Shown in pieces: positions 7,138-16,467 of a stretch of DNA of 64,000 nt. Every line of letters begins with the position of its first letter. The stretch's first letter is position 1. The stretch is from Pedobacter sandarakinus (lineage in GTDB: Bacteria; Bacteroidota; Bacteroidia; Sphingobacteriales; Sphingobacteriaceae). The stretch spans positions 992,001-1,056,000 of the forward strand of contig NZ_JAPIVG010000001.1 of the NCBI RefSeq assembly GCF_026240095.1, read 5' to 3'. Under the pieces are notes generated by a model. That model had not been told where the DNA came from. It searched no databases and saw only the letters and a program-made list of their open reading frames with translations. The position numbers were made by a program, and so were the translations under genes.

Positions 7138-9822
7138 TTATTTGTATAGCTGGTTAAACAGCAACTTAAAAGTGCCATGGGTTTGGGCTCTAAATGCAAT
7201 TTCTGGTCCGAAAGCTAGCAATTTACCTTTACCTACATTCGCTTCGAAAGCAGTAATTCCATCTTGCAGGTAAGCCTGCCCCCAAGCCCAGCCGCTCTTT
7301 AAAGGCGTGGCACTATTAAACCACATTAGAGGCTTTATGGCGCCAGATGAGACAGCGTTTCCGGTAAGCTTGAAAACTGGACTATTATCAAAATAAACAT
7401 CAGCTGTTTTATCCATTCCCCAAGTGGCAGGCAAGTTGTTATCTACATTTACGGTCAATACACTTCCCGGTACGTAATATTTTTCGGCGGGAAGCCTTTT
7501 TTCTTCGGCGTTAACCAGCTCGACCATGGCATTCCGAACAGGGAGTTTTAGGTGGTAAGCCAAATTAGTACTACTGCCTATTGCCAACACTTTCCCGCCT
7601 GCTTCTAAGAATTTCTTTAATTGAGGGATTGATTTTTCAGCAGTTATTCTACCCAAACGATTCCGATATGCTTCTGGAACATCTTCCGCTTTCGGTGATG
7701 AAAACCTGCCGCCAAAATCGGCATTGGTTACCGCGGGAATAGCGCCACCAACTAAAATAATAACGTCGAATTTGGTATTCAAATTCCCATTATCGATATC
7801 CTGGGGATAAATTACGGTGGCATTGAAGTGGTATTGCTCCATCATCCATCTTACCCAACCTGAAGCCATTGATCCGCCATAGTTATCCCATAGGGCAATC
7901 CTTCCGCCAACAACTTTGGTTTTTTCTTTTGGTACATTTGCCGAGGTGACTTTAACATTCGCCGCCGTAAGAATACTTTTACCAGCTGCTGGCACATAAA
8001 AATCTCCGCTATCACCGCTACGATAGACATCAATTTTATTCTTTAACAAATCATTTACCGCGGTATAAGAATCATTCTGTGTGGCACTTAAACGATATGC
8101 CGATCCGGCAGGAACCTTGTTTATGGGTTGCAGCAGTTGCCCATATGGATTTTTCTCAAATGGACCATTGAAATCGTCTAGAAGTCGGTCGAACTTTACA
8201 TCCATAAGGTAGGCAAGGGTCCAACCTGCTGCATCGTAAGGTGGAATTGGTGCACCACCATCATATTTGAAATCATTCGGGTGATCTTGAGGCTCAAACA
8301 TATCCAGCACATGTGGCCGAAAAGCCTGATCGGTTTTAACCACGTAGCTTCCTGCAGGATATTGTTTGCCGGCTACCGAAAAGGGGGCTGTTGCTTTATG
8401 GACAACGATGCCTGTTCTGATTAACGCATTTAGAAATTTTATTGCTGAATTGAAATCGGGTTGATCTGCCGATAAGATGTAGCCTCGAGCATCTCTATTC
8501 AGTGGTGCTGTCATCACCGTATCAAACGCCTTCGTTCCGGTATTGCGTCTAGCACTAAACTCCACATCGCCTGCCATGCTGGTAGTTTTTAATGCGGCAT
8601 TTATCGCGGTTATTTTCTTTGGCGAAAAAGACCAGGTATCTTTTTTCCCTTTTTCTATCGAGTTTCTTCCCATTTGATAGATGTTAAACAGCAATTCATC
8701 GCGATAGCGTTGGGCATAGTTTAACACCGCATAGTTTAGGGAAACCGAATAATCAATAGAATTTTTAAAATACCATTTGCGTGGTGTTACCGGATTGGGC
8801 GAATCGCTGTTGGGCAATAACCGTGCAGGAACAAGTGGAATTTCTGATGGCGTAGGACTTCCAACAATTTCAGTTAGCAAACCAATCATATTATGAAAGT
8901 ATGTAGTTGTTCTAAGGCCTCCATTGTACCAGGTAGAGAAAACTGATCCTCCACGTTGGGTATATCCAGGCTTATTCTCTACATTCATTCTATTGTGCAT
9001 AGCGGCACCAACCGCATCCAAACTGGTTAATAGTGTGGGTTCGAAAACATAATTGAAAGGATCGCGGTAGGGCGGCCCTGCAACAACTGTACCGGCAGGA
9101 CCAGTTTGGTGGTGGTTGTACATGATTTGTGGCAACCATTCTACAAAAAGCTGTCGCCCTATGTTCTGCGTTTCTTTCAGGTTTAACATGAAAAAATCGC
9201 GGTTATTATCATGCCCTGCATATTTCTCATACAACACCGGCAGGCCAGATGTTGTCCTTTTCTTTTCATCCTTATCTCTCATGTACCAATTGCTTACCAA
9301 CTCTTGGCCGTCGGGATTGGCGTGCGTGAAAAGGATAATGACATTGTCTAAAATTTTTAAGGTTTCCGGGTCTGTCTTCGAAGCAAAATTGTACGCGGTT
9401 TGAATCAACTGGTGGATGCCTACTACTTCTGTGGCATGCAAACCCCCATCTATCCAAACAATAGCTTTGCCTTCCTGGGCAAGTATTTTGGCTTGTTCTG
9501 GCGTAACTTCAGCATGTGCCAGTTCCTGAGAGATTTGCTTATATCGATCTAACTTTTGCAAATTCTCTGGCGAGGATATCACCATCATATACTGCGTGCG
9601 TCCTTCTTCGGTCTTGCCAATATCCACAAGTTTAACCCTTTTAGAACTTTCTGCGAGTTTTTTGAAATAAGCCTCTGTTTGCGTGTAATTGGCTAGCTGG
9701 TAATTATCGCCAATATCAAAGCCAAAATGCGATTTTGGAGAGGGAATGTCTTGCGCAAAACTGGTATAGCCAGACATTATTAAGAGCACAAGGCAAGCCT
9801 TTTTCAGGTAGTTTTTAATCAT
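7138..9822 (-). CDS. Secreted M14-family zinc carboxypeptidase-like protein
   Basis: An 894-residue protein, start ATG 9822. It begins M-I-K-N-Y-L-K-K and has a signal peptide ending at S-F-A-Q (about residue 23). The M14 domain shows the zinc motif H129-A-T-E132 within G-G-L-H-A-T-E-V-V-G and a later Y-N-H-H-Q-T-G-P (about residues 236-242) that supplies the third ligand. H-D-N-N-R-D-F, common in this subgroup, lies near 204. The rest (to 894) is much longer than a classical carboxypeptidase and includes a region resembling a glutamine-amidotransferase-like fold (D-V-I-I-L-V-G-G). It probably degrades peptides or cell-wall stems in the periplasm; the substrate is unknown. It lies downstream of cdsA but has its own promoter. 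Confidence 0.82.
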   Translation of the reverse strand: MIKNYLKKACLVLLIMSGYTSFAQDIPSPKSHFGFDIGDNYQLANYTQTEAYFKKLAESSKRVKLVDIGKTEEGRTQYMMVISSPENLQKLDRYKQISQELAHAEVTPEQAKILAQEGKAIVWIDGGLHATEVVGIHQLIQTAYNFASKTDPETLKILDNVIILFTHANPDGQELVSNWYMRDKDEKKRTTSGLPVLYEKYAGHDNNRDFFMLNLKETQNIGRQLFVEWLPQIMYNHHQTGPAGTVVAGPPYRDPFNYVFEPTLLTSLDAVGAAMHNRMNVENKPGYTQRGGSVFSTWYNGGLRTTTYFHNMIGLLTEIVGSPTPSEIPLVPARLLPNSDSPNPVTPRKWYFKNSIDYSVSLNYAVLNYAQRYRDELLFNIYQMGRNSIEKGKKDTWSFSPKKITAINAALKTTSMAGDVEFSARRNTGTKAFDTVMTAPLNRDARGYILSADQPDFNSAIKFLNALIRTGIVVHKATAPFSVAGKQYPAGSYVVKTDQAFRPHVLDMFEPQDHPNDFKYDGGAPIPPYDAAGWTLAYLMDVKFDRLLDDFNGPFEKNPYGQLLQPINKVPAGSAYRLSATQNDSYTAVNDLLKNKIDVYRSGDSGDFYVPAAGKSILTAANVKVTSANVPKEKTKVVGGRIALWDNYGGSMASGWVRWMMEQYHFNATVIYPQDIDNGNLNTKFDVIILVGGAIPAVTNADFGGRFSSPKAEDVPEAYRNRLGRITAEKSIPQLKKFLEAGGKVLAIGSSTNLAYHLKLPVRNAMVELVNAEEKRLPAEKYYVPGSVLTVNVDNNLPATWGMDKTADVYFDNSPVFKLTGNAVSSGAIKPLMWFNSATPLKSGWAWGQAYLQDGITAFEANVGKGKLLAFGPEIAFRAQTHGTFKLLFNQLYK

Positions 9823-9843
9823 AATCAGTTTAGGTTGGATACT

Positions 9844-9851
9844 CAAATATA
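9844..9851 (-). promoter_or_regulatory. -7 element of the M14 peptidase gene (TATATTTG)
   Basis: Exact TAnnTTTG match on the minus strand, 21 nt before the ATG. A second match (TAGTTTTG) lies at 9868-9875. Confidence 0.5.
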
Positions 9852-9914
9852 ACTGAGAAATGCAATCAAAACTACGCGGATGTAAATTTGTTACAGGAAC
9901 AGGTGAAGGCAGAT

Positions 9915-10724
9915 TTAATACAAGATTAGGTAGAGGTAAGCATAAACCACAGGTGCAGCAAGCAAAAGCCCATCAAACCGGTCTAGCAAACCACCATGGC
10001 CGGGCAACAAACCGCCGCTATCTTTGGTATCCAGGCTGCGTTTCAACATTGATTCTACCAGATCGCCTAGGGTGCCAAAGTTTGCAATGAGAATGGCCAT
10101 ACCTGCCCATACCCACATTGGGTTTTCAGTAAATACAAAAGATAAACCAACCGCAACCAGTACACTTGTAAACATACCGCCCAAAAAACCTTCCCAACTT
10201 TTTTTAGGAGAATGCCGTTCGAACAATTTTCTCTTACCATACCTCACTCCAAAAAGATATGCACCTGTATCATTCGCCCACAACATCAACATAAAAGCCA
10301 AAGGGAAATGAAAATTGTAGGTATTCCAGTTTTCTAAAAAACCCAAGGCATGAAAAAAGCAAAAAGGAATAGTTACGTACACAAAACCTACGAAGGTGTA
10401 CGAAATATTGGCGAATGGAATTTTATTCTTTTTGTAAAGCTCGGTGATGAATACTGAAAAGATAAGCGGAATGCAAAGAAGCAGGTACTTTACATCGTAT
10501 TTGAGGTAATGGAGCCCAGCGGCCATTAGAAAGAGCAGAATTCCCGCAGCTAAACCGATATTGCGGTGCGGCCTGATTCCGGAATTTTTAATAAGTTTAT
10601 AAAATTCCAAAAGTGATAAAATGCTTAATACCAAGTAAAATACAGTAAACGTATAGCTTCCTAATAGGATGGAGCCCAACATCACAATGGTAAAAAAGAA
10701 AGCGGTTATGGCTCTAGTTTTCAT
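9915..10724 (-). CDS. cdsA: Phosphatidate cytidylyltransferase
   Basis: A 269-residue integral membrane enzyme with about eight hydrophobic helices. CdsA makes CDP-diacylglycerol from phosphatidic acid and CTP, the branch point for phospholipid synthesis. The C-terminal signature is clear: L-G-D-L-x-E-S-M-L-K-R-x-x-D-x-K-D then L-P-G-H-G-G-L-L-D-R-F-D, and S-P-K-K-S-W-E-G lies upstream. It follows CPBP and DUF2007 on the same strand, 47 bp after DUF2007, and is probably co-transcribed. Confidence 0.93.
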   Translation of the reverse strand: MKTRAITAFFFTIVMLGSILLGSYTFTVFYLVLSILSLLEFYKLIKNSGIRPHRNIGLAAGILLFLMAAGLHYLKYDVKYLLLCIPLIFSVFITELYKKNKIPFANISYTFVGFVYVTIPFCFFHALGFLENWNTYNFHFPLAFMLMLWANDTGAYLFGVRYGKRKLFERHSPKKSWEGFLGGMFTSVLVAVGLSFVFTENPMWVWAGMAILIANFGTLGDLVESMLKRSLDTKDSGGLLPGHGGLLDRFDGLLLAAPVVYAYLYLILY

Positions 10725-10771
10725 TAAATAGTTGAAAAGAATTTTTATTTAAACTGGGTGCAGAAAGCATA

Positions 10772-10978
10772 TTATTCAATTTCATTTTCAACAATATATT
10801 CGATGGCTTTATCAAAGTCGGATTTGTTTACCAAAACCACAATTTCGCCCAAGTGATAGGCAGAAAATTGTTTATTCATGGTAACAGCCGGGATGCCGAC
10901 CTCTGTTAGGCCTTGTTTCAAAATCTCTGCTGCAAATGCATCGCTTGTGGTATATACTTTAATCCAGTTTTCGTTCAC
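10772..10978 (-). CDS. DUF2007 small protein
   Basis: A 68-residue soluble protein of the DUF2007 type, with a ferredoxin-like alpha/beta pattern: W-I-K-V-Y-T-T-x-D-x-F-x-A-E-I-L-K-Q-x-L, then I-P-A-V-x-M-N-K, then G-E-I-V-V-L-V, then a C-terminal helix. It is sometimes called a putative signal-transducing protein; the role is unknown. The start is GTG at 10978, inside the last 20 bp of the CPBP gene, which implies translational coupling in a CPBP-DUF2007-cdsA unit. Confidence 0.85.
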   Translation of the reverse strand: MNENWIKVYTTSDAFAAEILKQGLTEVGIPAVTMNKQFSAYHLGEIVVLVNKSDFDKAIEYIVENEIE

Positions 10979-11885
10979 GTAACGCGGTATCTTTAAAAAA
11001 TTTAAACAAAGCTATGGTTAATATTGCACTTATTAAATATCCATACCATGGAAATCCGATAGGGTCATCTGCTTTATCGAGTGGCAAATTGTGTTTCTGC
11101 ATATAAAACGCTAAGCAAACTGCATAAGCGTTATTGATAAAATGAGCAGCAATGGCATACCATAAACTTCCGCTGTAAAAATATAAATAACCAAACCCGG
11201 CACCCAGGAGCATTCTTGGTATAAAACCATAGAATTGTACATGTATAGCACTGAAAATAATTGCCGTTAACCAGATTGCTGCATGAGGATGTTTAAAGAT
11301 TCGATTGATACAACGTTGCACGCCCCCCCTAAACATTAATTCCTCTCCAACGGCAGGCAAAACAGCAATCATTACCAAATTAACTATAAAATCGATATTG
11401 TTGCGCACCGTGAGTAAATTAATGGTGGCTTCCATAGCGGCATCTTCCTTTTCTTTCATCCAACGTTCTATGCCTTTCAAAAAGTCCGGCAAAATCATTT
11501 TCTGATTTAAAACGGCTACATACTCCATTACAGGCATACTGGCGATCATGATTAAAAGTGCTATCGCGAGAAGCAGGAAAGTAGGTTTTTTAAATCCATA
11601 AAATGTGGCAAGTTTTTGGCGTTCGGTAAGTGCTAAGGCAATAGCAGGTAAAATAAAAGCACCAATAGAGGTAAAGATCTGCATCGCTTTTAGACCGCTC
11701 AGATATTGTGGCGCCCCAGATAATAGCAAGTTGAATTGTCCAATTAAACTGGTTCCATACATAGCAAAGGCTAATAACAGCCCTATCAAACCAAAAACCA
11801 TAGCGCCTACAACTCCGTAAAATAAAAGTAAAAGTAATTGCAGGAAAGGGCTCAATTCTTCCTTTTTGGGTGTTACAAAATTCAT
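10959..11885 (-). CDS. CPBP family intramembrane glutamic endopeptidase
   Basis: A 308-residue protein, start ATG 11885. It is a multi-pass membrane protein with the three CPBP (Abi) motifs: E-E-L-M-F-R-G (EExxxR), F-S-A-I-H-V-Q-F (FxxxH) and A-H-F-I-N-N (HxxxN/B). These residues form the membrane-embedded active site of Rce1-like proteases. The bacterial substrate is unknown. A longer frame extends upstream through dusB and is rejected because it is antisense to that gene. It is divergent from dusB with 43 bp between starts, and its 3' end overlaps DUF2007 by 20 bp. Confidence 0.87.
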   Translation of the reverse strand: MNFVTPKKEELSPFLQLLLLLFYGVVGAMVFGLIGLLLAFAMYGTSLIGQFNLLLSGAPQYLSGLKAMQIFTSIGAFILPAIALALTERQKLATFYGFKKPTFLLLAIALLIMIASMPVMEYVAVLNQKMILPDFLKGIERWMKEKEDAAMEATINLLTVRNNIDFIVNLVMIAVLPAVGEELMFRGGVQRCINRIFKHPHAAIWLTAIIFSAIHVQFYGFIPRMLLGAGFGYLYFYSGSLWYAIAAHFINNAYAVCLAFYMQKHNLPLDKADDPIGFPWYGYLISAILTIALFKFFKDTALRERKLD

Positions 11886-11891
11886 TATTTG

Positions 11892-11899
11892 TACCTTTG
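11892..11899 (+). promoter_or_regulatory. -7 element of dusB (TACCTTTG)
   Basis: Exact TAnnTTTG match in the 43-bp divergent gap, 29 nt before the dusB ATG. Confidence 0.55.
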
Positions 11900-11928
11900 T
11901 ATGTTTTATTAATCGTTGAAGATAGAAA

Positions 11929-12936
11929 ATGTCTGTAAAGATAGGAAATATAGATTTAGGTGAGTTCCCATTATTGCTTGCGCCGATGGAGGATGTTAGC
12001 GATCCACCGTTTCGGTATGTGTGTAAACAAAATGGTGCGGATTTAATGTATACCGAATTTATTTCGTCTGAAGGATTGATTCGAGATGCGGCAAAGAGCT
12101 TGCAGAAGCTGGATATTTTCGAATATGAAAGACCAATAGGCATCCAGATTTTTGGTGGCGATATCGAGCACATGAGAGAGGCTTCGGCCATAGCATCTGC
12201 CGCAGGCCCAGATTTAGTAGACATTAATTACGGTTGCCCGGTAAAAAACGTAGTTTGTAAGGGTGCTGGTTCTAGTTTGCTGCAAGACATTGATAAAATG
12301 GTTAAAATGACTGATGCAGTGGTGAAAGCATCGCATTTACCCGTTACCGTAAAAACGCGTTTGGGTTGGGATGATAACACAAAGAATGTTTACGAAGTTG
12401 CGGAGCGGCTGCAAGATGTGGGCATACAGGCGCTTACCATACACGGACGAACAAGGGCACAGTTGTACAAAGGCGAAGCCGACTGGGCATTGATACGGGA
12501 AATTAAGCGCAACCCCAGAATTAAAATCCCGATTTTTGGAAATGGTGATGTAGATAGCCCTGAAAAGGCCGCTGCATGGCGCATGGAATATGAGGTAGAT
12601 GGCATTATGATTGGCCGAGCTGCTATTGGTTACCCCTGGATTTTTAGAGAAGTAAAACATTTTTTCGCAACTGGAAAGCACTTGCCGGGGCCAACTATCG
12701 AAGAAAGGATAAATGTGTGCAGAACTCATCTGGAGAAATCTCTGGCGTGGAAAGGACCTAAAACAGGTATTTTTGAAATGCGCAGGCATTATGCAAATTA
12801 CTTCAAAGGTTTACCCGATTTTAAACCTTATCGAATGAAGCTTGTGGCAGAGCCAGATGTAAACAACATTTACAGCATTTTAGAAGAGGTGGCATACAAG
12901 TTTGCCAATTACGATGCTTCTAAAGTACTGGCCTGA
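11929..12936 (+). CDS. dusB: tRNA-dihydrouridine synthase (DusB type)
   Basis: A 335-residue FMN enzyme that reduces uridine to dihydrouridine in the tRNA D-loop. Motifs: L-A-P-M-E-D-V-S-D-P-P-F-R near 18-29, V-D-I-N-Y-G-C-P with the catalytic Cys103, K-x-G-A-G-S-S-L-L after it, T-V-K-T-R-L-G-W-D (FMN and RNA contact), T-I-H-G-R-T-R and F-G-N-G-D-V, then G-I-M-I-G-R-A. Start ATG 11929 follows an A-rich stretch. apaG follows after 34 bp on the same strand. Confidence 0.94.
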   Translation: MSVKIGNIDLGEFPLLLAPMEDVSDPPFRYVCKQNGADLMYTEFISSEGLIRDAAKSLQKLDIFEYERPIGIQIFGGDIEHMREASAIASAAGPDLVDINYGCPVKNVVCKGAGSSLLQDIDKMVKMTDAVVKASHLPVTVKTRLGWDDNTKNVYEVAERLQDVGIQALTIHGRTRAQLYKGEADWALIREIKRNPRIKIPIFGNGDVDSPEKAAAWRMEYEVDGIMIGRAAIGYPWIFREVKHFFATGKHLPGPTIEERINVCRTHLEKSLAWKGPKTGIFEMRRHYANYFKGLPDFKPYRMKLVAEPDVNNIYSILEEVAYKFANYDASKVLA

Positions 12937-12970
12937 TTTTTGAAAAGAATTTTATACATTGTAGATTATC

Positions 12971-13357
12971 ATGGTTACAGCAATTACAGACGGCGTAAAA
13001 GTATCGGTCGAGACCGTATACCAACCGGAATATTCAAATCCTATTAATGAGCATTTTATGTTCGCCTATAGAATAGAAATCGCAAATCTTTCTGATTACT
13101 CCGTTCAACTGTTGCGCCGTCAATGGCATATATTCGATTCAAACAGTAGCAGAAGAGAAGTCGAGGGCGAAGGTGTAGTTGGCATTCAACCTATCATCGA
13201 GCCAGGTCAAACTCATGTTTATGTTTCCGGATGTAACTTAAAAACAGATATGGGCAGTATGAGAGGTACTTACCTAATGAAAAAATTGGTAGACGCTTCC
13301 GAATTCGATGTTGACATTCCAAAATTTCAGCTTGTTGCGCCCTATAAACTAAACTAA
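12971..13357 (+). CDS. apaG: ApaG domain protein
   Basis: A 128-residue all-beta protein covering the whole ApaG (DUF525) domain. Markers: V-x-V-E-T-x-Y-Q-P-E-Y-S, F-A-Y-R-I-E-I-x-N, R-R-Q-W-H-I-F-D-S, then V-V-G-x-Q-P-x-I-x-P-G-Q and G-S-M-R-G-T-Y. ApaG is linked to Co2+/Mg2+ resistance and, in other systems, to nucleotide handling; its biochemical role is uncertain. It probably shares a transcript with dusB. Confidence 0.92.
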   Translation: MVTAITDGVKVSVETVYQPEYSNPINEHFMFAYRIEIANLSDYSVQLLRRQWHIFDSNSSRREVEGEGVVGIQPIIEPGQTHVYVSGCNLKTDMGSMRGTYLMKKLVDASEFDVDIPKFQLVAPYKLN

Positions 13358-13512
13358 AATTCTCTACTTTTCCCACCTACTTGTTTAAGCCTATTGACAT
13401 TGTATTTCCCTAACAAATATAGATGTGGGTTTCAAATATATATCGCCCTGAGCAAAAAAAAAGCGACTCAATTTCTTTAGGCCGCCTTTCATTTTTCATA
13501 GGTTAGTAAATC

Positions 13513-14208
13513 TTAATCTCTACTTCGTCCAAAAAGCATCGATGCGTAGTAAAGTAAATTAGCTAAAGCACCTATAGCTGCTACAACGTAAGTCATTGCT
13601 GCCCACCATAAAGCATCTTTAGCTTGCGCATTTTCTTCCTGGGTTTGCATCACCCCCTGGTTATGTTTTAACCAAGCAAGCGCCCTGTTGCTCGCATCGA
13701 ATTCTACCGGAAGGGTAACAATACTAAAAATAGTTACCAAGGCTAAACCTACTACGCCAATGGCGAGCACGATAGGATTTCCGGTAAAACCAATTAACAA
13801 CACACCAATCAACAGCACCCATTGCAGCAAGTTCGACGAAATACTTACTACCGGAACCATGCTGCTTCGCAGTTGCAACCAATTATAAGATTTTGCCTGC
13901 TGTAAGGCGTGACCACACTCATGTGCGGCAACAGCGGCTGCAGCTACACTTCTGCTATAGTACACGTCTGTACTTAAATTAACGGTTCTATCTTTTGGAT
14001 TGTAATGATCTGTGAGTTGCCCTTCGGTACTCATTACCTTTACATCGTATATGCCATTATCATGTAGCATTCTTTCTGCTACCTCCTTCCCCGATAAACC
14101 AGAGCTTATTTGCATTTCGGCATACTTAGAAAATTTGTTTCTGAAACGCCACTGCACAAACATGCTCAACAATAATACCGGGACGATTAATATTAAATAA
14201 ACTCCCAT
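13513..14208 (-). CDS. Membrane zinc metallopeptidase (YugP family)
   Basis: A 231-residue protein of the neutral zinc metallopeptidase type 2 family (YugP-like). There is an N-terminal transmembrane helix (1-18), then a cytosol-facing or membrane-associated domain with the zinc motif A-A-H-E-C-G-H-A-L-Q-Q (HExxH variant H-E-C-G-H, near residue 115), and two or three more hydrophobic helices between 125 and 170 and at the C-terminus. The substrate is unknown. The start is preceded by AAGGA, one of the few Shine-Dalgarno-like sequences in the window. Confidence 0.87.
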   Translation of the reverse strand: MGVYLILIVPVLLLSMFVQWRFRNKFSKYAEMQISSGLSGKEVAERMLHDNGIYDVKVMSTEGQLTDHYNPKDRTVNLSTDVYYSRSVAAAAVAAHECGHALQQAKSYNWLQLRSSMVPVVSISSNLLQWVLLIGVLLIGFTGNPIVLAIGVVGLALVTIFSIVTLPVEFDASNRALAWLKHNQGVMQTQEENAQAKDALWWAAMTYVVAAIGALANLLYYASMLFGRSRD

Positions 14209-14292
14209 TTCCTTATGTATGTTTTTCGTTTATCAACATATCAAAAAGCGTTCCCATATTCATTTAGAGATTAGATGTACTATATTTATACC

Positions 14293-15420
14293 ATGCAAAA
14301 AGAGTTGTCATATTGGGAAAAAGAATCTTTTTTTCGATACGATGTGATCGTTATTGGAAGTGGAATTGTTGGTTTAACGGCTGCAATAGCCCTTAAACAA
14401 TCAGCCCCGAATTTAAGCATTGCTATTTTAGAAAGGGGATTCCTCCCAACAGGTGCCAGCACAAAAAATGCGGGATTCGCCTGTTTTGGAAGCATTTCTG
14501 AACTCATTGAACAAGAAAAGTTAGGATTAGACGAACTACTTGCTACGGTAGAAAAAAGATGGAAAGGTCTATTAAAACTACGGGCTATTTTAGGTGATGA
14601 ACGATTAGACTATCAACGCCTTGGTGGTTTTGAACTATTTAAAAAAGAAGATAAAATCCACGCTGCTGAATGTGTATCGAAAATTGAACATTTTAACCAG
14701 TTGTTGAAAAGTGTTGTTGGTGAGAGCGCTTATGCGCTCAATAATGAAACCATATCCAGTTTCGGCTTCGATAAAGTGACGTCTCTTATCGAGAACCGCT
14801 ATGAAGCGCAAATTGATTCGGGAAAGATGATGCTAAGTTTATTGCAATATGCACAACAGCTTGGTGTTTTAATCTTCAATGGATGCGAAGTAAATCAGAT
14901 TGATGATTCGACCAAGCAACTGGTTACCGCAAACGGTATCTTTAAATTTAACCGCTTAATTGTTGCAACTAATGCATTTATTGATTCCCTGATTAAAGGT
15001 TTGCCTATAAACCCGGGAAGAGGCCAGGTGCTAATCACCAAACCAATTAAAAATCTAAAGGTTGCAGGAACTTTCCATTATAACAGAGGTTTCTATTATT
15101 TCAGGAATATAAACGGTAGAATTTTACTTGGTGGGGGTAGAAATCTCGATTTTAGTTCTGAAGAAACTACAACGTTTGGCCAAACGCCAACGGTACAAAA
15201 CGCACTGGAAACGCTTTTGAAGGAAGTAATTATTCCAAAAACCTCTTATGAAATTGACTACCGCTGGAGTGGCATTATGGCATTTGGAAATGAGCTACCT
15301 CCATTGGTTAAAGCTATTCATCCAGATATATTCTGCGCTACCCGTTGCAATGGGATGGGGGTTGCTATTGGTGCCGAAACCGGAACAGATATAGCAAATC
15401 TCGTTTTGCAATCGCTTTAA
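14293..15420 (+). CDS. NAD(P)/FAD-dependent oxidoreductase (DAO family)
   Basis: A 375-residue flavoprotein with the dinucleotide-binding motif D-V-I-V-I-G-S-G-I-V-G-L-T near residues 18-30 and a D-amino-acid-oxidase-like fold (G-A-S-T-K-N-A-G-F-A, G-R-G-Q-V-L-I-T, Y-Y-F-R-N-I-N-G-R-I-L-L-G-G, and C-terminal R-W-S-G-I-M-A-F-G). It probably oxidises a primary or secondary amine or an amino acid; the substrate is unknown. ATG 14293 is preferred over ATG 14275 because a near-consensus -7 element (TATATTTA, 14281-14288) ends 4 nt before it. It is convergent with purU, with only 18 bp between the stops. Confidence 0.78.
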   Translation: MQKELSYWEKESFFRYDVIVIGSGIVGLTAAIALKQSAPNLSIAILERGFLPTGASTKNAGFACFGSISELIEQEKLGLDELLATVEKRWKGLLKLRAILGDERLDYQRLGGFELFKKEDKIHAAECVSKIEHFNQLLKSVVGESAYALNNETISSFGFDKVTSLIENRYEAQIDSGKMMLSLLQYAQQLGVLIFNGCEVNQIDDSTKQLVTANGIFKFNRLIVATNAFIDSLIKGLPINPGRGQVLITKPIKNLKVAGTFHYNRGFYYFRNINGRILLGGGRNLDFSSEETTTFGQTPTVQNALETLLKEVIIPKTSYEIDYRWSGIMAFGNELPPLVKAIHPDIFCATRCNGMGVAIGAETGTDIANLVLQSL

Positions 15421-15438
15421 TTAAGAATGTTCGTTATC

Positions 15439-16278
15439 CTACTTAAACACAATTGTTTTATTCCCACTTACAAATACGCGATCTTCGAAAATTAATTCTA
15501 ATGCTTCTAATAATACCTTTTTCTCAATCTCTTTTCCCGCTCTCACCATTTCCTTTACCCCGAAGTTATGATCGACATGGTTGGTATGTTGCGTAATGAT
15601 TGGTCCTTCATCCAGGTTGTCGGTTACGAAGTGAGCTGTTGCACCAATAATTTTTACACCACGTTCAAATGCTTGCTTGTATGGATTGGCACCAATAAAC
15701 GCAGGTAGAAAAGAGTGGTGGATATTAATTATTTTTCCTGGGTAAGCACTAACAAAATCGGCCGATAGAATGCGCATGAATTTCGCCAATACAATATAAT
15801 CAATTTGATAACGATTAATAATCGCCTTTATCTCATCCTCAAATGCTTGCTTGTTTTTGTCGTTGTGGTCGACATAAAAATATGGGATGCCTAATTTTTC
15901 TGTAAAATCTCTAAGTGATTCATAATTGCCGATAACGCAGCACACATTTGCCCCAAGGGTTTTGAAATGGTCTTTTATCAAAATTTCCGATAAACAATGG
16001 TACTCCCTGGTAACCAAAACTGCTATTTGCTTTTTCTGTTCGCTAATAAGGGTTACCTCTGCTGCATTTGGTAAATTTTCCAAAAGTTGGTTGCGAAGAT
16101 AATTGTTATCCGATAAATTGCCTGTGCAAGCAATACGAGCAAAGAAGGCGCAATTATCTTCATCAACAAATTCACGCATGGCTACAATGTTGAGTTGCTG
16201 AGCAGCTAAAACACGTGTAATATCCGTTACCAGCCCAACTTGATCAATACATGAAATTAAAATGGTTAACTGTTCCAT
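15439..16278 (-). CDS. purU: Formyltetrahydrofolate deformylase
   Basis: A 279-residue enzyme with an N-terminal ACT domain (about 1-80, I-S-C-I-D-Q-V-G-L-V-T-D-I-T) and a C-terminal formyl-transferase domain. Catalytic residues are visible in I-I-N-I-H-H-S-F-L-P-A-F (Asn and His) and in T-D-N-L-D-E-G-P-I-I-T-Q (Asp). It hydrolyses 10-formyl-THF to formate and THF, balancing one-carbon pools and feeding formate-dependent purine synthesis. Confidence 0.94.
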   Translation of the reverse strand: MEQLTILISCIDQVGLVTDITRVLAAQQLNIVAMREFVDEDNCAFFARIACTGNLSDNNYLRNQLLENLPNAAEVTLISEQKKQIAVLVTREYHCLSEILIKDHFKTLGANVCCVIGNYESLRDFTEKLGIPYFYVDHNDKNKQAFEDEIKAIINRYQIDYIVLAKFMRILSADFVSAYPGKIINIHHSFLPAFIGANPYKQAFERGVKIIGATAHFVTDNLDEGPIITQHTNHVDHNFGVKEMVRAGKEIEKKVLLEALELIFEDRVFVSGNKTIVFK

Positions 16279-16402
16279 GGTTCCAATTAAAACTCAATAA
16301 TAAACAATTTGCAGGTACATTGTAAAGTTTAAGTTTGCTAATTTTTATTGTATTACATCCTGCTTTAATTCAAAAAGGATTGTTTTGTAGTATTTATTTA
16401 GA

Positions 16403-16424
16403 ACCAAGCTTGTTTGATCTTGGT
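16403..16424. promoter_or_regulatory. Inverted repeat upstream of rmuC
   Basis: ACCAAG at 16403-16408 and CTTGGT at 16419-16424, 10 bp apart, lie 44 bp before the rmuC ATG in the purU/rmuC divergent gap. It could be an operator; there is no other evidence. Confidence 0.25.
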
Positions 16425-16467
16425 AAATGGCTTTTAAATATCGATTTTTACTAAAATTTTTATCATT

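Noticed and set aside
6729..7199. 156-codon minus-strand frame opposite the exported CsgG-like gene
   Set aside because: It spans the terminator and both flanking genes' ends and has no motif; the plus-strand gene has a signal peptide and promoter.
11886..12224. N-terminal extension of the CPBP protease antisense to dusB
   Set aside because: The extra 113 codons are read through dusB on the other strand, show no membrane or family features, and a good ATG exists at 11885.
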